Positions 1 through 9,640 of a DNA stretch of 28,036 bases are shown here, piece by piece. Every line of letters begins with the position of its first letter. The stretch's first letter is position 1. The DNA is from Brachionus koreanus (taxonomy: Eukaryota > Rotifera > Eurotatoria > Ploima > Brachionidae), in assembly GCA_016987375.1 (NCBI GenBank), contig PJRA01000036.1, positions 75,740 through 103,775 on the forward strand. The letters are read 5' to 3'. Position numbers and translations under genes: made by a program. The notes under the pieces are model-generated. The model saw nothing but the letters and a program-made list of their open reading frames with translations, had not been told where the DNA came from and did not search any database.

Positions 1-398
1 ATATTGTGAGTGTCATCTTGGCAAAAATAGCACCTTGGTTTTTGTCCGGCAATTGTAAGAACACACTTAAGTCCGTACATTACTGTGGGTCCTGGTAAAC
101 TTTGGATAATATTGTCGGCTTCTTTTGGGTATGAATCTTCGAGCTTGAACTCTTTGTCATTTAATTTAACTTTGCAGCCGAATAAGTCGTCAAGTTTTAG
201 CGATGAGTTAAATTCAATTATCCATACTTTATTTGATGAAAAGTTGTAAATTGACGTGATTTGGTTTTTTTGATGTTTACTTAGCGTATCGTTGAGTAGA
301 TTGAAAATAGTTTGATGACTGACCGGTTTGTCAAGACGTTTAAGGTTTAATTTTAAGGAATTTTTAAAGTTCCACTTTGGAATATCGTCCCGAAACAT
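1..398 (-). CDS. Retroelement gag/ORF1-like protein with CCHC zinc knuckle, truncated by window edge
   Basis: An open frame of 132 codons runs from an ATG at 398-396 off the left edge, so the C-terminus is missing. Near the visible end it reads C-Y-F-C-x4-H, which fits the start of a CX2CX4HX4C nucleic-acid-binding knuckle whose last Cys would lie outside the window. Just before it are patterns typical of retrotransposon ORF1/gag proteins: a V-W-I-I-E-F strand followed about 20 residues later by L-N-D-K-E-F-K-L-E-D, an RRM-like layout. Codon use is richer than in the flanking AT desert. I infer a non-LTR or LTR element reading leftward; the class cannot be set without the rest. A cellular zinc-knuckle protein is the alternative. 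Confidence 0.55.
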   Translation of the reverse strand, partial: MFRDDIPKWNFKNSLKLNLKRLDKPVSHQTIFNLLNDTLSKHQKNQITSIYNFSSNKVWIIEFNSSLKLDDLFGCKVKLNDKEFKLEDSYPKEADNIIQSLPGPTVMYGLKCVLTIAGQKPRCYFCQDDTHN

Positions 399-575
399 TA
401 CCAAAGCGATAATTTATTATAATTTTATTTTATATAATTTATTGAAATAAAAAAATAAATTATTTTTAAGGCCTTCGTATTCAATGTTGGTTTCTTTTTT
501 TTTAAATGAGAAAAATGCTTTCTGCCTAGAAAATCCATGTCCAATTAGTAGAAATAAAATAATTAGCTTTTTAAG

Positions 576-593
576 AATCCTAATCCTAATCCT
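576..593. repeat. (AATCCT)3 hexamer, telomere-variant-like
   Basis: Three exact AATCCT units, which read TTAGGA on the minus strand (one base from TTAGGG). They sit between the start of the zinc-knuckle ORF and the hAT relic. Too short to call an interstitial telomere. Confidence 0.5.
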
Positions 594-641
594 ATTTTTT
601 CTCAAAAAACATTGAAAACATATAGAAAGCATACTGGCATA

Positions 642-1308
642 TAAGAGATATATACTCTTATTATAATTAAACACTCTATTTTCAAACCAGAACAAGAGAA
701 TGGAAATTGCAAAATATTAGTTGAAGTTCTTATTCGGTCTTTAAAAGAGCGATTTAATTATGAATTAACTTCCAAAGCTTATCTTCTTGCTGCAATTTTA
801 AATACATCAAAACTGAATTTTTGGTTTTAGCTATAGACAAAAAGCAAAAGATTTTTTTACCGAAGCTACTCTTTTTATTGTAGGAATTGATTTGACCAAC
901 GATCATAATCAAAATTTACCTAGAAATGAATCAACCCTGAATTCTCAAAGAACAACATTTGGTCATTCCGAAAATCAGATATTTATGGCATTTATACAAT
1001 CAAGTTGTTATGAAGCTCCAGTTGATAGAATGCGAAAAGAAAGCATTGAAACAATTTAATCGTGAAAAATAAATTTTCTATGAAATTATTCGTGACCGAA
1101 CAGAACTTCAAAAATCAACCCATCAATCAATCAATTTTGGACAACAAATTCATCAAGATTGCCAACTATAAGCAAAGTAGCAAAAAAAAATTTCTCAATT
1201 ACAGTTTCAAGCGCCTTCGTAGAAAGGTAGTTCAGTGCTTGCGGTGTAGTTGTTGAAAAAAAAATGAACATATTAAATCAAAGATATTCATTAATAAAAT
1301 TTTTTTGA
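642..1308 (+). pseudogene. Degenerate hAT-family transposase (C-terminal part)
   Basis: Three blocks in different frames read as the C-terminal part of a hAT transposase. Block 1 (645-831) has S-L-K-E-R-F-x-Y-E-L-T-S-K-A-Y-L-L-A-A-I-L, the family's region before the 'LDPRFK' motif, and ends in a stop. Block 2 continues to a stop at 1057-1059. Block 3 (about 1138-1308) holds the hATC dimerisation signature: Trp, then L-P-T-I-S-K-V-A, then S-S-A-F-V-E-R-stop-F-S-A-C-G and N-I-L-N-Q-R. The stop at 1228-1230 replaces the hydrophobic residue of the usual SSxxVERxFS motif. With at least two frameshifts and internal stops it cannot be active. The N-terminal half, including the BED finger and first catalytic Asp, is not visible. 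Confidence 0.75.
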
Positions 1309-1344
1309 GAGTAAACATTGATTTAATTTGGCAAATTTGGCGCA

Positions 1345-1372
1345 AAGTGATTGAAAGTGATTATAAGTGATT
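1345..1372. repeat. Three direct repeats of AAGTGATT at 10-nt spacing
   Basis: AAGTGATT occurs at 1345-1352, 1355-1362 and 1365-1372, about 40 nt past the end of the hAT coding relic. Subterminal repeats of this kind often bind hAT transposases, so this may be part of the same dead element (inference). Confidence 0.4.
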
Positions 1373-1587
1373 ACTTATAAATAGAAAAAAAAAAATTTTT
1401 TAGAATAAAATAACTAATTAAATTTTAATTTAAATAAATATCAAAAAACCTTTAAAAGTTTTTAAATGAAGTTTTTTTTGGTTTTAAAAATATTAAATCT
1501 TAAAAATCAGCTTCAAAAACTGTAAAGTTGAAAGTAGAAAATTAAGTTTCAAATTTTTTTTCTAAACTTGAATTTTTTAAGTTTTTT

Positions 1588-1637
1588 AAGTGTAAGAATC
1601 GAGTGTTACACTTGAAAATTTCAAGTGTTAAGTGTAA
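1588..1637. repeat. Palindrome cluster built on AAGTGTAA
   Basis: AAGTGTAA at 1588-1595 is inverted as TTACACTT at 1606-1613 and repeated direct at 1630-1637. Between them ACACTTGAAA (1608-1617) and TTTCAAGTGT (1619-1628) form a perfect inverted repeat with a one-base centre. The rest of 1309-1974 is AT-rich with no gene that I can support. Confidence 0.5.
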
Positions 1638-1974
1638 TTTTTATTATATTTTTTTTAAAGATTAAGAAAAGTGTTTTCTCAAAAAAAACAAGAAGGTTAT
1701 TGAATGTTCGCGTTTATTTTAGATAAAATATTTTCATATTATTATAATTTTGAATTTTTTATTTTAATCTAAAAGAAAATAACTTTTTTCAAACTTTTTG
1801 TTGTTAATTATTTTAATAATTCAATCGGAGATAAATTCTTTTTTAAGAAAAACATTTAAACATTTAAAATTCATAAATTAAGTTTTTATTTTACTTAGTT
1901 TTCTATAAAATATTTGATTTATTTTGTCTTTAATAAGAGCTTTTTAATAAAAATAAATTAAAAATCAATGGAAA

Positions 1975-1980
1975 TTTATT
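1975..1980 (-). promoter_or_regulatory. Poly(A) signal AATAAA for the TEX2-like gene
   Basis: AATAAA on the minus strand, 73 nt past the TEX2 stop codon at 2053, a suitable distance for 3'-end cleavage. The motif is cheap in AT-rich DNA, so position is the main support. Confidence 0.4.
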
Positions 1981-2052
1981 GTAAATTAATTAAATATTAA
2001 TAAAAAAACATCAAAATTTTAAACAGTTAATAAATTTGTTTTACTTAATGCT

Positions 2053-2446
2053 TTAAAGACTTTTGACTTCACTGTTCAATAATGGTATGTAAAAGTCATC
2101 CATGTTTGGATAAACCAATAATTTTTGGAACTCGAGTCTCAGCTTATCGGCTATAAAATCCGATATAGCCGAATAGGAGACTTCAGTTTCACCAACTTGA
2201 GGAGTGGCTACAAGATCCATTTTTGGTTTTTTAACAAATCCGTACCAAATACGATCTGAAGGATGAGGAGGTATGTTTAATGCAACGGTGCCAGTCACTC
2301 GTTTTATCTCCACATTTAGAAGCAGCTGACAATTAGATACATTTTCCATGGCTTTCTTTATAAAGTTCATTTCAGCTGCTTTTTGAAAATAATTCGATGC
2401 CGCAATTTTATTTACCATATTTAGTAATTTTTTGCTAGGGTTTACA
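2053..2446 (-). CDS. TEX2: TEX2-like protein, exon 2 (C-terminal half of the SMP domain)
   Basis: This terminal exon encodes the last ~130 residues of the protein begun at 5028. It carries strong TEX2-family landmarks: N-Y-F-Q-K-A-A-E, F-I-K-K-A-M-E-x-V-S-N, L-L-L-N-V-E, G-T-V-A-L-N-I-P-P-H-P-S-D-R-I-W-Y-G-F, and Y-P-N-M-D-D-F-Y-I-P-L-L near the end. These belong to the synaptotagmin-like mitochondrial lipid-binding (SMP) fold, which forms a lipid-carrying groove in proteins at ER contact sites. I place the acceptor at 2448-2447 (AG after an eight-T tract), giving coding from 2446. A second AG at 2436-2435 would also stay in frame and drop four residues. Either joins the donor at 3220 in phase. 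Confidence 0.85.
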
Positions 2447-2798
2447 CTTAAAAAAAATTTAATTTTAAAATCGATTTTTATTTTCTCATTATTCAATAAA
2501 GATAAATAAAGTTTTAGGAATAAAAAAATCTGTAGATAGAATCTTTAAAATCTTTGTTTTAAGCTAATTATTAATGGATTAAATTTTTATCGTTATTTTT
2601 CAACCCTTCCACTCAATCCCTATTTTTTTTGTTAAAAAAAAATTACAAAATATAATAGCAATCAAATTTTGATAAAAAAAAAACATAGAATTAACTGGTT
2701 GTTCCTAAATAAAATTTTCTATGATCTGATTTTTTTAGTAACTAAGTAAAAAAAAAAAAAAAAAAGCCGATAATCTTTTGTCTTTGGGTTGTCTTCAG

Positions 2799-3023
2799 AC
2801 CTCAATCGAAGACAAGGTGAAAATTTTGGTTTTTAAAGGAATAATTCATCAACCAGGATTATTAAATTTATTTTATATGTCATTTTTGGATTGCTTATTC
2901 AATTCTGAGCATTTTGATATGCAAACAGCCTACATAGCATACAAATATAATCGAGATACGGTTTTCTTAGTTAAATCAGCAATGAAAAGAAAATTAAACT
3001 TTACTGTACCTTTTGGAAGGAAG
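2799..3023 (+). CDS. Candidate internal exon of an unidentified gene nested antisense in the TEX2 intron
   Basis: This exon-like block is exactly 225 nt (75 codons, phase 0 at both ends). It starts after a good acceptor (TTGTCTTCAG|A, 2797-2798) and stops at a consensus donor (AAG|GTGAGA, 3024-3025). The encoded stretch is not low-complexity: it begins T-S-I-E-D-K-V, includes M-Q-T-A-Y-I-A-Y-K-Y-N-R-D-T-V-F-L-V-K and ends N-F-T-V-P-F-G-R-K. I do not recognise the family. The frame also stays open upstream of the acceptor to the poly-A run near 2750, so the exon could be longer. No start codon exon is seen between 2500 and 2780; the 5' part is missing, elsewhere or decayed. Confidence 0.45.
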
Positions 3024-3166
3024 GTGAGATTTTTAAAAAAATCTATGAAAATTTAATTTCTGAATTTTTTAATCATGATTGCCCCATATTCTTTAAATTT
3101 GATTTATTTCAAAATTTGAATGTAAACCCAATAAAATTATGTTTGAATATTCTATATTCAATTTAG

Positions 3167-3199
3167 AGACTGCCAAATTTGGAAAATTACAATTTTTAA
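3167..3199 (+). CDS. Candidate terminal exon of the antisense nested gene
   Basis: After a 143-bp intron (GTGAGA at 3024, AG at 3165-3166 preceded by TTCTATATTCAATTT), ten codons read R-L-P-N-L-E-N-Y-N-F and then TAA at 3197-3199, in the same phase as the 225-nt exon. AATAAA overlaps the stop at 3198-3203. The exon ends 22 nt from the TEX2 exon 1 boundary on the other strand. The matching phase and signals make chance less likely, but no expression evidence is available here. Confidence 0.4.
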   Translation, partial: RLPNLENYNF

Positions 3200-3220
3200 T
3201 AAATGCTAAATCATATTTAC

Positions 3221-5028
3221 GTTTCTACAAGTTTATTTTCATCATCAGAATGAATGTATTCATCGCCCGATGATTCAGGACTGTCCTCCTCTGATGAATT
3301 CTCAATGGCCGGATTATGCTTGCGATCCGGCCTAGATTCTCTTTTAAATTCTGATTCATCAGCCTTTAGCTTCATCAAATTTAGCTTGGTTGCCAGGCTC
3401 ATTTGAATGCTGCCATTATAATCAATGTCTAAATGCACCCATAGGCCTTTGTCGTCGTACCAAGGCTCACTCACTTGCTTAATTAGTGGCACTACACTTC
3501 CCAAATCGACTCCTGTCACATGCAGCCCCTCCATAAAATACGGCATTCTAATTTTGTTTAATTTGTTCTGTATTTTGGTCCGTACTTGTCCAATCCAGAA
3601 GGGGTTATGAAAAAAATCTGCAAAAACTCGAATGAGAAATGTGTTCATAAATGTGAGCGACGAGTCGTACATATAGCTTGACCCGGTCTGCGTTTCAGCA
3701 TTCAAATTTGCCTCTTCACTTTTATCATTATCTTCATTTTTTATATTCTCTTCCTCTACTTTATAAACTATCTTATCATTTACTACATCATATTTAAAAT
3801 TCAAGCTATTCTGGGATATCAAACGCTTTGGCATTTCAATTAACTTTGAATTTCGGTAATGTTCACTACTTGGCAGTTGTTTGGCCGATGCTTTTTTGAA
3901 CAAATTGAACCATTCTTCTTTTTCGCGGTCAGTTCTGGCAAAAAGTATGAGCTCATTGAGTACATTCAAGTCGCTTTTATGGTTCAAAAGCCTGCAATTT
4001 TTAATGCAAATCGGATATTTTTTGGACCAGTACCGTTTGCGGCATAGCTGACTGGGCAAAAGCGACACTTGGCTGCCTTCAAGCTCAAATATTCTCAAGT
4101 CATTTAGTTGTACATGACCGATTTTTTCATCAGCAAAAGCGCGTTTTGGCACCCGTGAAGAGCTAATCTGCAGTCGCAAGTAGCTACCGTCCAGATTAAG
4201 ATAGACCGAACGAGTTTTGTTTATAAAATAGCTTTGTGGCGAATAGCTTTCTCTCAGCTCGTTCATCCAACCCTTGTAAACACCGTCAAAATTTTTGTTC
4301 TCTTTTCTAACAGCAGATTGAATAAGAAATTTTTTTAAATTTATTTCATTTTGGTCACTGTTTTGCTCTTGACTATTTGCACATAAATGCTTTACTAAAT
4401 CAAACCTGAGCATTAAGTAAAAAATAGAACCACAAGCACCCATACCACTCAATAGTCCAATAATAAAAATAAACAAACTGTAAGAAATGTATTTGAAGAT
4501 AGAGATGACTAAAATGCTTAAGGCCAGAATGATGGATGGTGTGAAAAAATTTTGGTTTGAATTTTCAGATGAATCGATGGTTGAAGTTTGAGGTAATGCA
4601 ACATCTGTTTGGTCTAAGTCTGCAATTGGAAAATCCATTGATGAAGTCTCTTGAACAGTGGGACTGGGCTGGGCGGAGTCAATTGTGCTCAATGGCGCAT
4701 TTAGACTTATTGACTGTACTAAAGCTTTTTTCGTTTGTATGTGAATTTCGCTCTGTGATTTTTCAAGCTTGTGCTCTGGTAGAAAAACATCGTTTTCTGA
4801 CATCGAAGAGGCTTCTGGTGAATTTTCTTGTTCGATCATTAGTTTGGACAGGGAAATTGAAGGCTTAGATCCTGACGAAAGTTTTTTTTCGATGTTGCTT
4901 GCAAACGTGTTGATCAGCTTTGACGTTGAATCTTTGCGATTTTTTTTAAATTTTTCCAAAAAGCTCTGTGCCAGCTCGCCTGCATTCGTGCCCAAAGACT
5001 GAGTTAAGCTTTCTTTAATCGAACTCAT
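3221..5028 (-). CDS. TEX2: TEX2-like SMP/PH-domain membrane protein, exon 1
   Basis: First coding exon (602 full codons plus two bases) of a protein of 733 residues after splicing. The family acts in lipid transfer at ER contact sites (yeast relative Nvj2). Residues 1-160 are Ser/Thr-rich and disordered. Two membrane segments lie at about 163-183 and 185-207. A PH-like domain spans about 245-380, with the family marks G-V-Y-K-G-W-M-N-E-L at 249-258, R-K-R-Y-W-S-K-K-Y-P-I-C-I at 330-342 and D-R-E-K-E-E-W-F at 367-374. The SMP domain starts near 455 (P-Y-F-M-E-G-L at 496-502, V-D-L-G-S-V-V-P at 507-514) and is interrupted by an acidic loop at 575-598 before exon 2. An in-frame TAA directly precedes the ATG, which fixes the start. 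It is shorter than vertebrate TEX2 (about 1,130), mostly in the N-terminal tail. Confidence 0.9.
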
Positions 5029-6623
5029 TTAATTTCAAAAATATTAAATTATATTTCAAAATTATATCAAAGAGCTCATTTGTTTTTTTTTTATTAAAAT
5101 TTATTATAATTTATTCAATGAATCTAAATGACAAAATTTTAAAGCTTTTTTCTTAAAAAGAGTTATTACTACTTAATCGATTTTTTTTTATTTTTACTTT
5201 TTTCAATGTTTCTTTTTCGAATTATTTAATTACTTGATATTTAAAAATAAAAATTTATATTTCTTATTAATATTTTTTAAATTTTTTTTGAGAAACAAAT
5301 GAGTTTGATCGTTAATAATAAATTAAACTAATCTGACAAAAAAATTTCTATTGACATAAATCCCTGAAGAAATAAGAGACAAATTTTCGTTTAAGAAAAA
5401 AACTTTTGCTGCTTTGCTATCACAATTTTTAAGAAAAAATAAAGTGATTTAAAATAAATTAGCTCTAAATTAAAATAATAGAAAATCTTTAAAACGATAG
5501 ATTTTAAAATCTTGCCAATTAGGATCCTTTTTTTAATTAATAGATTAACAAAAAGAAATTTTTACGAAAATTTTTCGAATTTTAATTTAATTTGTTTAGC
5601 AGAAAATAGAAAAAGAATGCCAATTGAAATGACAATTGTTTTTATCGAATTTTTAGAAATAAAAATTAAAAAAAAATTTATTTTTTCCAGTTTTTATTTT
5701 AGTTTATTATCCAATTTGGTCAATTTTTTGCATCAACTAGTAAATTTTAATCAATAATTATAACTATTTAAATAAACCACTTCACTGTATATTTAGCAAA
5801 AATATTTGAAAACATTTTTTTTTGATTTTTATGAATAATTTTTCCGTCATTTTTAAAATTTTATGGAAAATTATAAATCTTTAATTTAAAAAAATAAATT
5901 ACATAAATAAAAATTGAATAAAATAATGATCTTTAAATTTTACTTAGAAATTTGAATGTAAGTTTTTTAAAAAAGCATAATAAATATAATTTTTTAATAA
6001 AATTATATTTATTATTTTGAAAAATGGCAAGAAAATACACTATGCAAACGACATAATAAATTGAAAAGATCTCATTACACAAAATTTAATTGAATTTGAC
6101 TGTTCAAATGGCTTGAGTTTCATACAAGTTGACAAGAAGCACTTTAGATGAACAAAATTTGAGTTAAAAATAACAAACGCAATATAGTTTATTGATTATT
6201 TAATTAATAGACATCTTAGAAATAACTAAAAATTCTTGAGTTAATCTTATTTTGTAAAAATTTTTTTTCGTTTATTAAGGAATTAAAAGGTCCTTGTTTT
6301 TTAAATATTTGAAATATAGAAGAATAACGCTAATCGTTGCTTAGAAATAAATTGAATGATTTGAAGCCTTCTTTATGTATCGATGAGCCTGCAGTTGACC
6401 TATTGACTTAGATTTAACATGAATTGATTAATATGAATTTCAAAAAAATACAAAAAATAAAAAAATGAACAGAGCATGAAAAATTTTCATTTTCTTCCAA
6501 ATTTATTGAAGTGTGTCAGAAAAAAATAATTCTGCATTTAGACTAATTTTTAATTACTAAAATGTAATTTGTTTTAAAAAAATTTTCAGATCGTAGCAGA
6601 TTAAAAAGTAAAATCAAATTAAT
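5029..6623. other. AT-rich intergenic stretch, nothing supported
   Basis: This is the 5' side of the TEX2-like gene. It is poly-A/T-rich with only short low-complexity open frames. I see no promoter motif I would defend and no gene. Confidence 0.6.
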
Positions 6624-6702
6624 ACTACTGCTGTAGCTCATTAGAGCTCTGCTCCGGTATTTTTCCGAGTTAAAGTTCAACTTACTACTACTACTACTAC
6701 TA
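6624..6702 (+). repeat. Candidate tRNA-derived SINE fragment with (TAC)n tail
   Basis: A GC-richer block in AT desert. It contains TAGCTCATTAGAG (6634-6646), close to a pol III A box and able to fold as a D-arm (GCTC/GAGC), then a B-box-like GTTCAAC at 6675-6681. It ends in a run of TAC units at 6683-6700. An A box, a B box and a simple-repeat tail are the layout of a short interspersed element. No second copy is in this window, so family status is unproven. Confidence 0.45.
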
Positions 6703-7871
6703 AATACTCAATTAACGTAAAAATTGAAATCTTGCCAAAATTAGGGAAAAATTTTAGATTGAATCACCTTTTTTAATTATTCGGTTAGCCTTGAAAAACG
6801 AATCCGGACAGAATCTTGAAAAAAAAAATTAATTTAATTTAGACTTAAATTCAAATAAAATTTTATATTTTCAATTTTGTTTTTATTCTTTAAAAATATA
6901 TTTTAAAATTTATATTTATATTTCACTTTTGAAAATATTTAATTAAGTAAAGGATGTAAAGTTTATTATATGTTTGAAATTTATTATTTATATTTTATTA
7001 TTTATTTATTCAATTATTGAATTGAACAATTTTAATCAGGTTATAATTTATTTAAAGATCTAGATTATCAATTATTTTTAGCTTTTTTTTTAAAATAAAA
7101 TGAAGAAAAAACCTTAAATCGATAATATTCTTTCGTAATTCTTCTTGGAGCCAAATCGTCAATCAAGTAAATCTCAAAATACTCCTAAATAATACCCATC
7201 ATAGTCATTAATGAAGACTAAAGAAATAACTAATTGATTGATAGATCCGTCAACTACAATTTCACTAAATTTCACTAAATGTTGATAAATTTTAGCTTGA
7301 GTCTTTTTTAATAAATATTATCATGTTAACTTCGTTTTCTAAAGCAACATTTTACTATTGATTTATAGATTTGCAGATTTGTCTACAAATCAGTTTTAGA
7401 AATACAATTTCACAAATACAGTTTCTGTATTCAAGATTTGAAGTTGATAGAAATTGTAAAAAATCATGCTTAATCCTAGTTGCATAGACCAAGAAGGAAA
7501 TAGTCAGTAATACAAGTATTTATGATTTTCTTTCTAGAGTTAGGACTAATACAATGGACAATTCTAGCACCATTTGAAGGGATAAACTGAATGAAATGGT
7601 TAATTTCAATATTAAAATCAAATTCCTTGTAAGATACATGATAAAGCTTCTTAGTCGGATTGTCAGTTTCAAAAAAAAAGTGACCTCTTCAATGAACTAC
7701 TTAAATTTTCAAAATTTTCATAATTTAATAGTTTAAATAATCACTTTCAATGGAACTATAATTTGCTATTTTTATCTTCGAATTTTTCTTTCTTTTAAAA
7801 AGAAACTTGTTTTAAAACTTTTTTACTCTCTTCATCTGTTGTTTCTTTAAAACAGCTCGAATAAATACTAG
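6703..7871. other. AT-rich intergenic stretch, nothing supported
   Basis: No gene is seen. Minor structure only: a tandem pair of TTCACTAAA near 7260 and a short near-palindrome (GATTTGT/ACAAATC) near 7376-7391. Confidence 0.5.
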
Positions 7872-8955
7872 TTAAAAATGAGCCAGTTTTGGAATCGTAG
7901 TTAAATATCTAACGTAACTAAGGGATAAATTTATACACGCAACATGTGAGCAGCATCCTATTGTTCTCGATCCATTTTTTCATGAACAATACCATCCGTT
8001 AATAGGAAATGGGTTTTCTAATCTTTCATTAGCTATATAACTAAAAAAGACCTTTTAAGTAATTGCTTCTGAATGTCTAGATTGAATCCTTCACATCAAT
8101 ACATTTTTATCGGATTTGGATGAAAAAATTGATTAATAATGGAACAACTAATTTTAAAAATTACATCACCATTTTTTAAAAGATTCTCCATTGATTATCA
8201 AGCTTAAACCAACTTTTAATTATTTTAGAATCATTTTTTGTAGCCGGAAAGACTCCTCCAATAATTCTTCCATTTAAAATCACAAATATGAAAGGTTTTA
8301 AAAAAGACCGTTTTTTTGTACTGAATGAAATTTTCTCTGGAATATATTATTTTAACTTTTCTGACACTATATATTAGTTCCTATTTAAAAATAGTTAATA
8401 TGATATAAATTAATAAATAAGAAGACCAACCGTCTGCTATTAAAACTAAATTATCATCTGTTAGTCCATAAAGCTCTTTAGGAATTTCGATATTTTAATT
8501 GACCCATTCAAATCTTTCTTAAACATCTGGATCTTAAAAATCTGAAACAAACTAAGCAAAAAGAGACATCCATACTTGCTCACAATATCGTGAAACACAA
8601 ACTATTTCATTTAGATTGTTCAGATTCAGTATTTTCTTTTGAACAAATTTTAACTTCATCTGAGATTTTGTCCATTATGCTAGCAGAAAATTTATTTTCC
8701 TGAATATATTTATAATTGCTTCCTGGATGTTTGAAAAAACAAGGGCCTGAAGTTTCAATTAAAAGTTGATCATGAACTATTGTAGAAGATATATGTTCAT
8801 TTCTAATTTTTGTTTAAATTTTTTATAGATTAAATGTTTTATTATTGCAATTATTACAAATCAGGTCTTTATTCAATAAAATAATATTAGATTTGAAAAA
8901 ATTGTCGATCTCAACAGTTTCATTTGATTTGATGACAATTCAAAATATCGATTGC
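7872..8955 (-). pseudogene. Decayed DDE transposase with C-terminal SWIM-like zinc finger
   Basis: Read on the minus strand, separate frames give ordered pieces of one transposase. Near 8427-8462 is D-D-N-L-V-L-I-A-D-G (first catalytic-Asp strand, L-x-x-D-G). Near 8225-8300 are L-F-L-K-P-F-I-F-V and G-R-I-I-G-G-V-F-P-A-T-K-N-D (the 'KP...G..I....GPY..NDA' block). At about 7925-7995 is W-Y-C-S-stop-K-N-G-S-R-T-I-G-C-C-S-H-V-A-C, a SWIM-like CxC...CxH finger whose second Cys codon is now TGA (7982-7980). The frame then ends at TAA 7874-7872. A C-x2-C pair lies near the N-terminus around 8850. The layout fits PIF/Harbinger-related (ISL2EU-type) elements of aquatic animals. Many frameshifts and stops show it is long dead. 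The upstream limit is approximate; terminal repeats were not found. Confidence 0.65.
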
Positions 8956-9330
8956 GAGACAAATCTTTAAATCTAACTTTTATTGCATTTTAGACATTTT
9001 TTTGAGAGTCTTTCATTAGTTTTTCCCATTTTTAAGCTTGCGTTATATTTTTTTCAAATTTATTATACTTTTTTATCAAAATGAATAAAAATATTTAAAA
9101 AAAAATGAATAATATTTTATGAATTTATTTATCTGTATCGAGCTATAGTTTTTTCAGAATAAAATATATTATTTAAGATAAAGTAAATAAAATAAAATAA
9201 AATTAAAATTATAAACGAAAATAAAGAGACTAAAAAGCTACTCAAATAGGTAGAAATTGGTCCCTAAATTACAACACATTTTTAGGTTTAATTTTTTTGT
9301 ATTTAACAAAATCTAAATTACAAACTAACC

Positions 9331-9640
9331 TGTATAGCCGAGCGGTTTTTGTGTTAGTCATGCAAGCAGAGGATCAAGGGTTTAAAAACCGCTGAGGATG
9401 GAAAAATCTTCAAAATATCTCTGCAATATGGGGCGCATGTTTTACCTCTTTCTACAATAAATGGGGGACGGATTTCGACTGGGTAATAATTACAGTGTAG
9501 ATTATCAACTCGATGCAGTAGCCTCTGTGTCAGATAGGTGCTGTTGCTCAAAAGGTACCTGAAAAGGAGATCAGTGACTTCCCATTATCCGCTAGGATAT
9601 ACAGTGGTGATTCAGTACATGGATTTTACCGGATTCAAGC
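9331..9640 (+). repeat. tRNA-derived SINE candidate
   Basis: The head is tRNA-like: TAGCCGAGCGG at 9335-9345 matches the pol III A box of Leu/Ser-type tRNAs, and GGTTTAAAAACC at 9379-9390 approximates a B box with one extra base. The ~35-nt spacing fits a tRNA gene. About 250 bp of unrelated, relatively GC-rich body follows, fading into AT-rich DNA near 9640. A T5 run at 9346-9350, inside the head, would end pol III transcripts, so this copy is probably decayed. It is not a functional tRNA: the acceptor and anticodon stems do not pair properly. Confidence 0.55.

Larger units (their letters stand above)
2447..3220 (-). other. TEX2-like intron (774 bp, hosts an antisense gene)
   Basis: The donor reads GAAAC|GTAAAT (exon end 3221) and the acceptor TTTTTTTTAAG|T (exon start 2446). 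Joining them gives 2202 coding nt, a multiple of three, with no stop at the junction. Both the exon 1 stop (3217-3219) and the ATG at 2496-2494 are intronic. The intron contains the plus-strand exons at 2799-3199. Confidence 0.8.

Noticed and set aside
417..695. 92-codon minus-strand open frame
   Set aside because: Low-complexity Phe/Leu/Lys/Ile wording, and it overlaps the better-supported hAT relic on the other strand.
3425..5002. Plus-strand frames of 61-103 codons inside TEX2 exon 1
   Set aside because: Antisense shadows of a clearly conserved coding exon, with no splice sites or motifs of their own.
6070..6153. Short open plus-strand stretch reading like a protein fragment
   Set aside because: About 25 codons with no start and no partner blocks nearby.
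9331..9400. Functional tRNA-Leu/Ser gene
   Set aside because: A and B boxes are present but the acceptor and anticodon stems do not form, and a T5 run interrupts the head.
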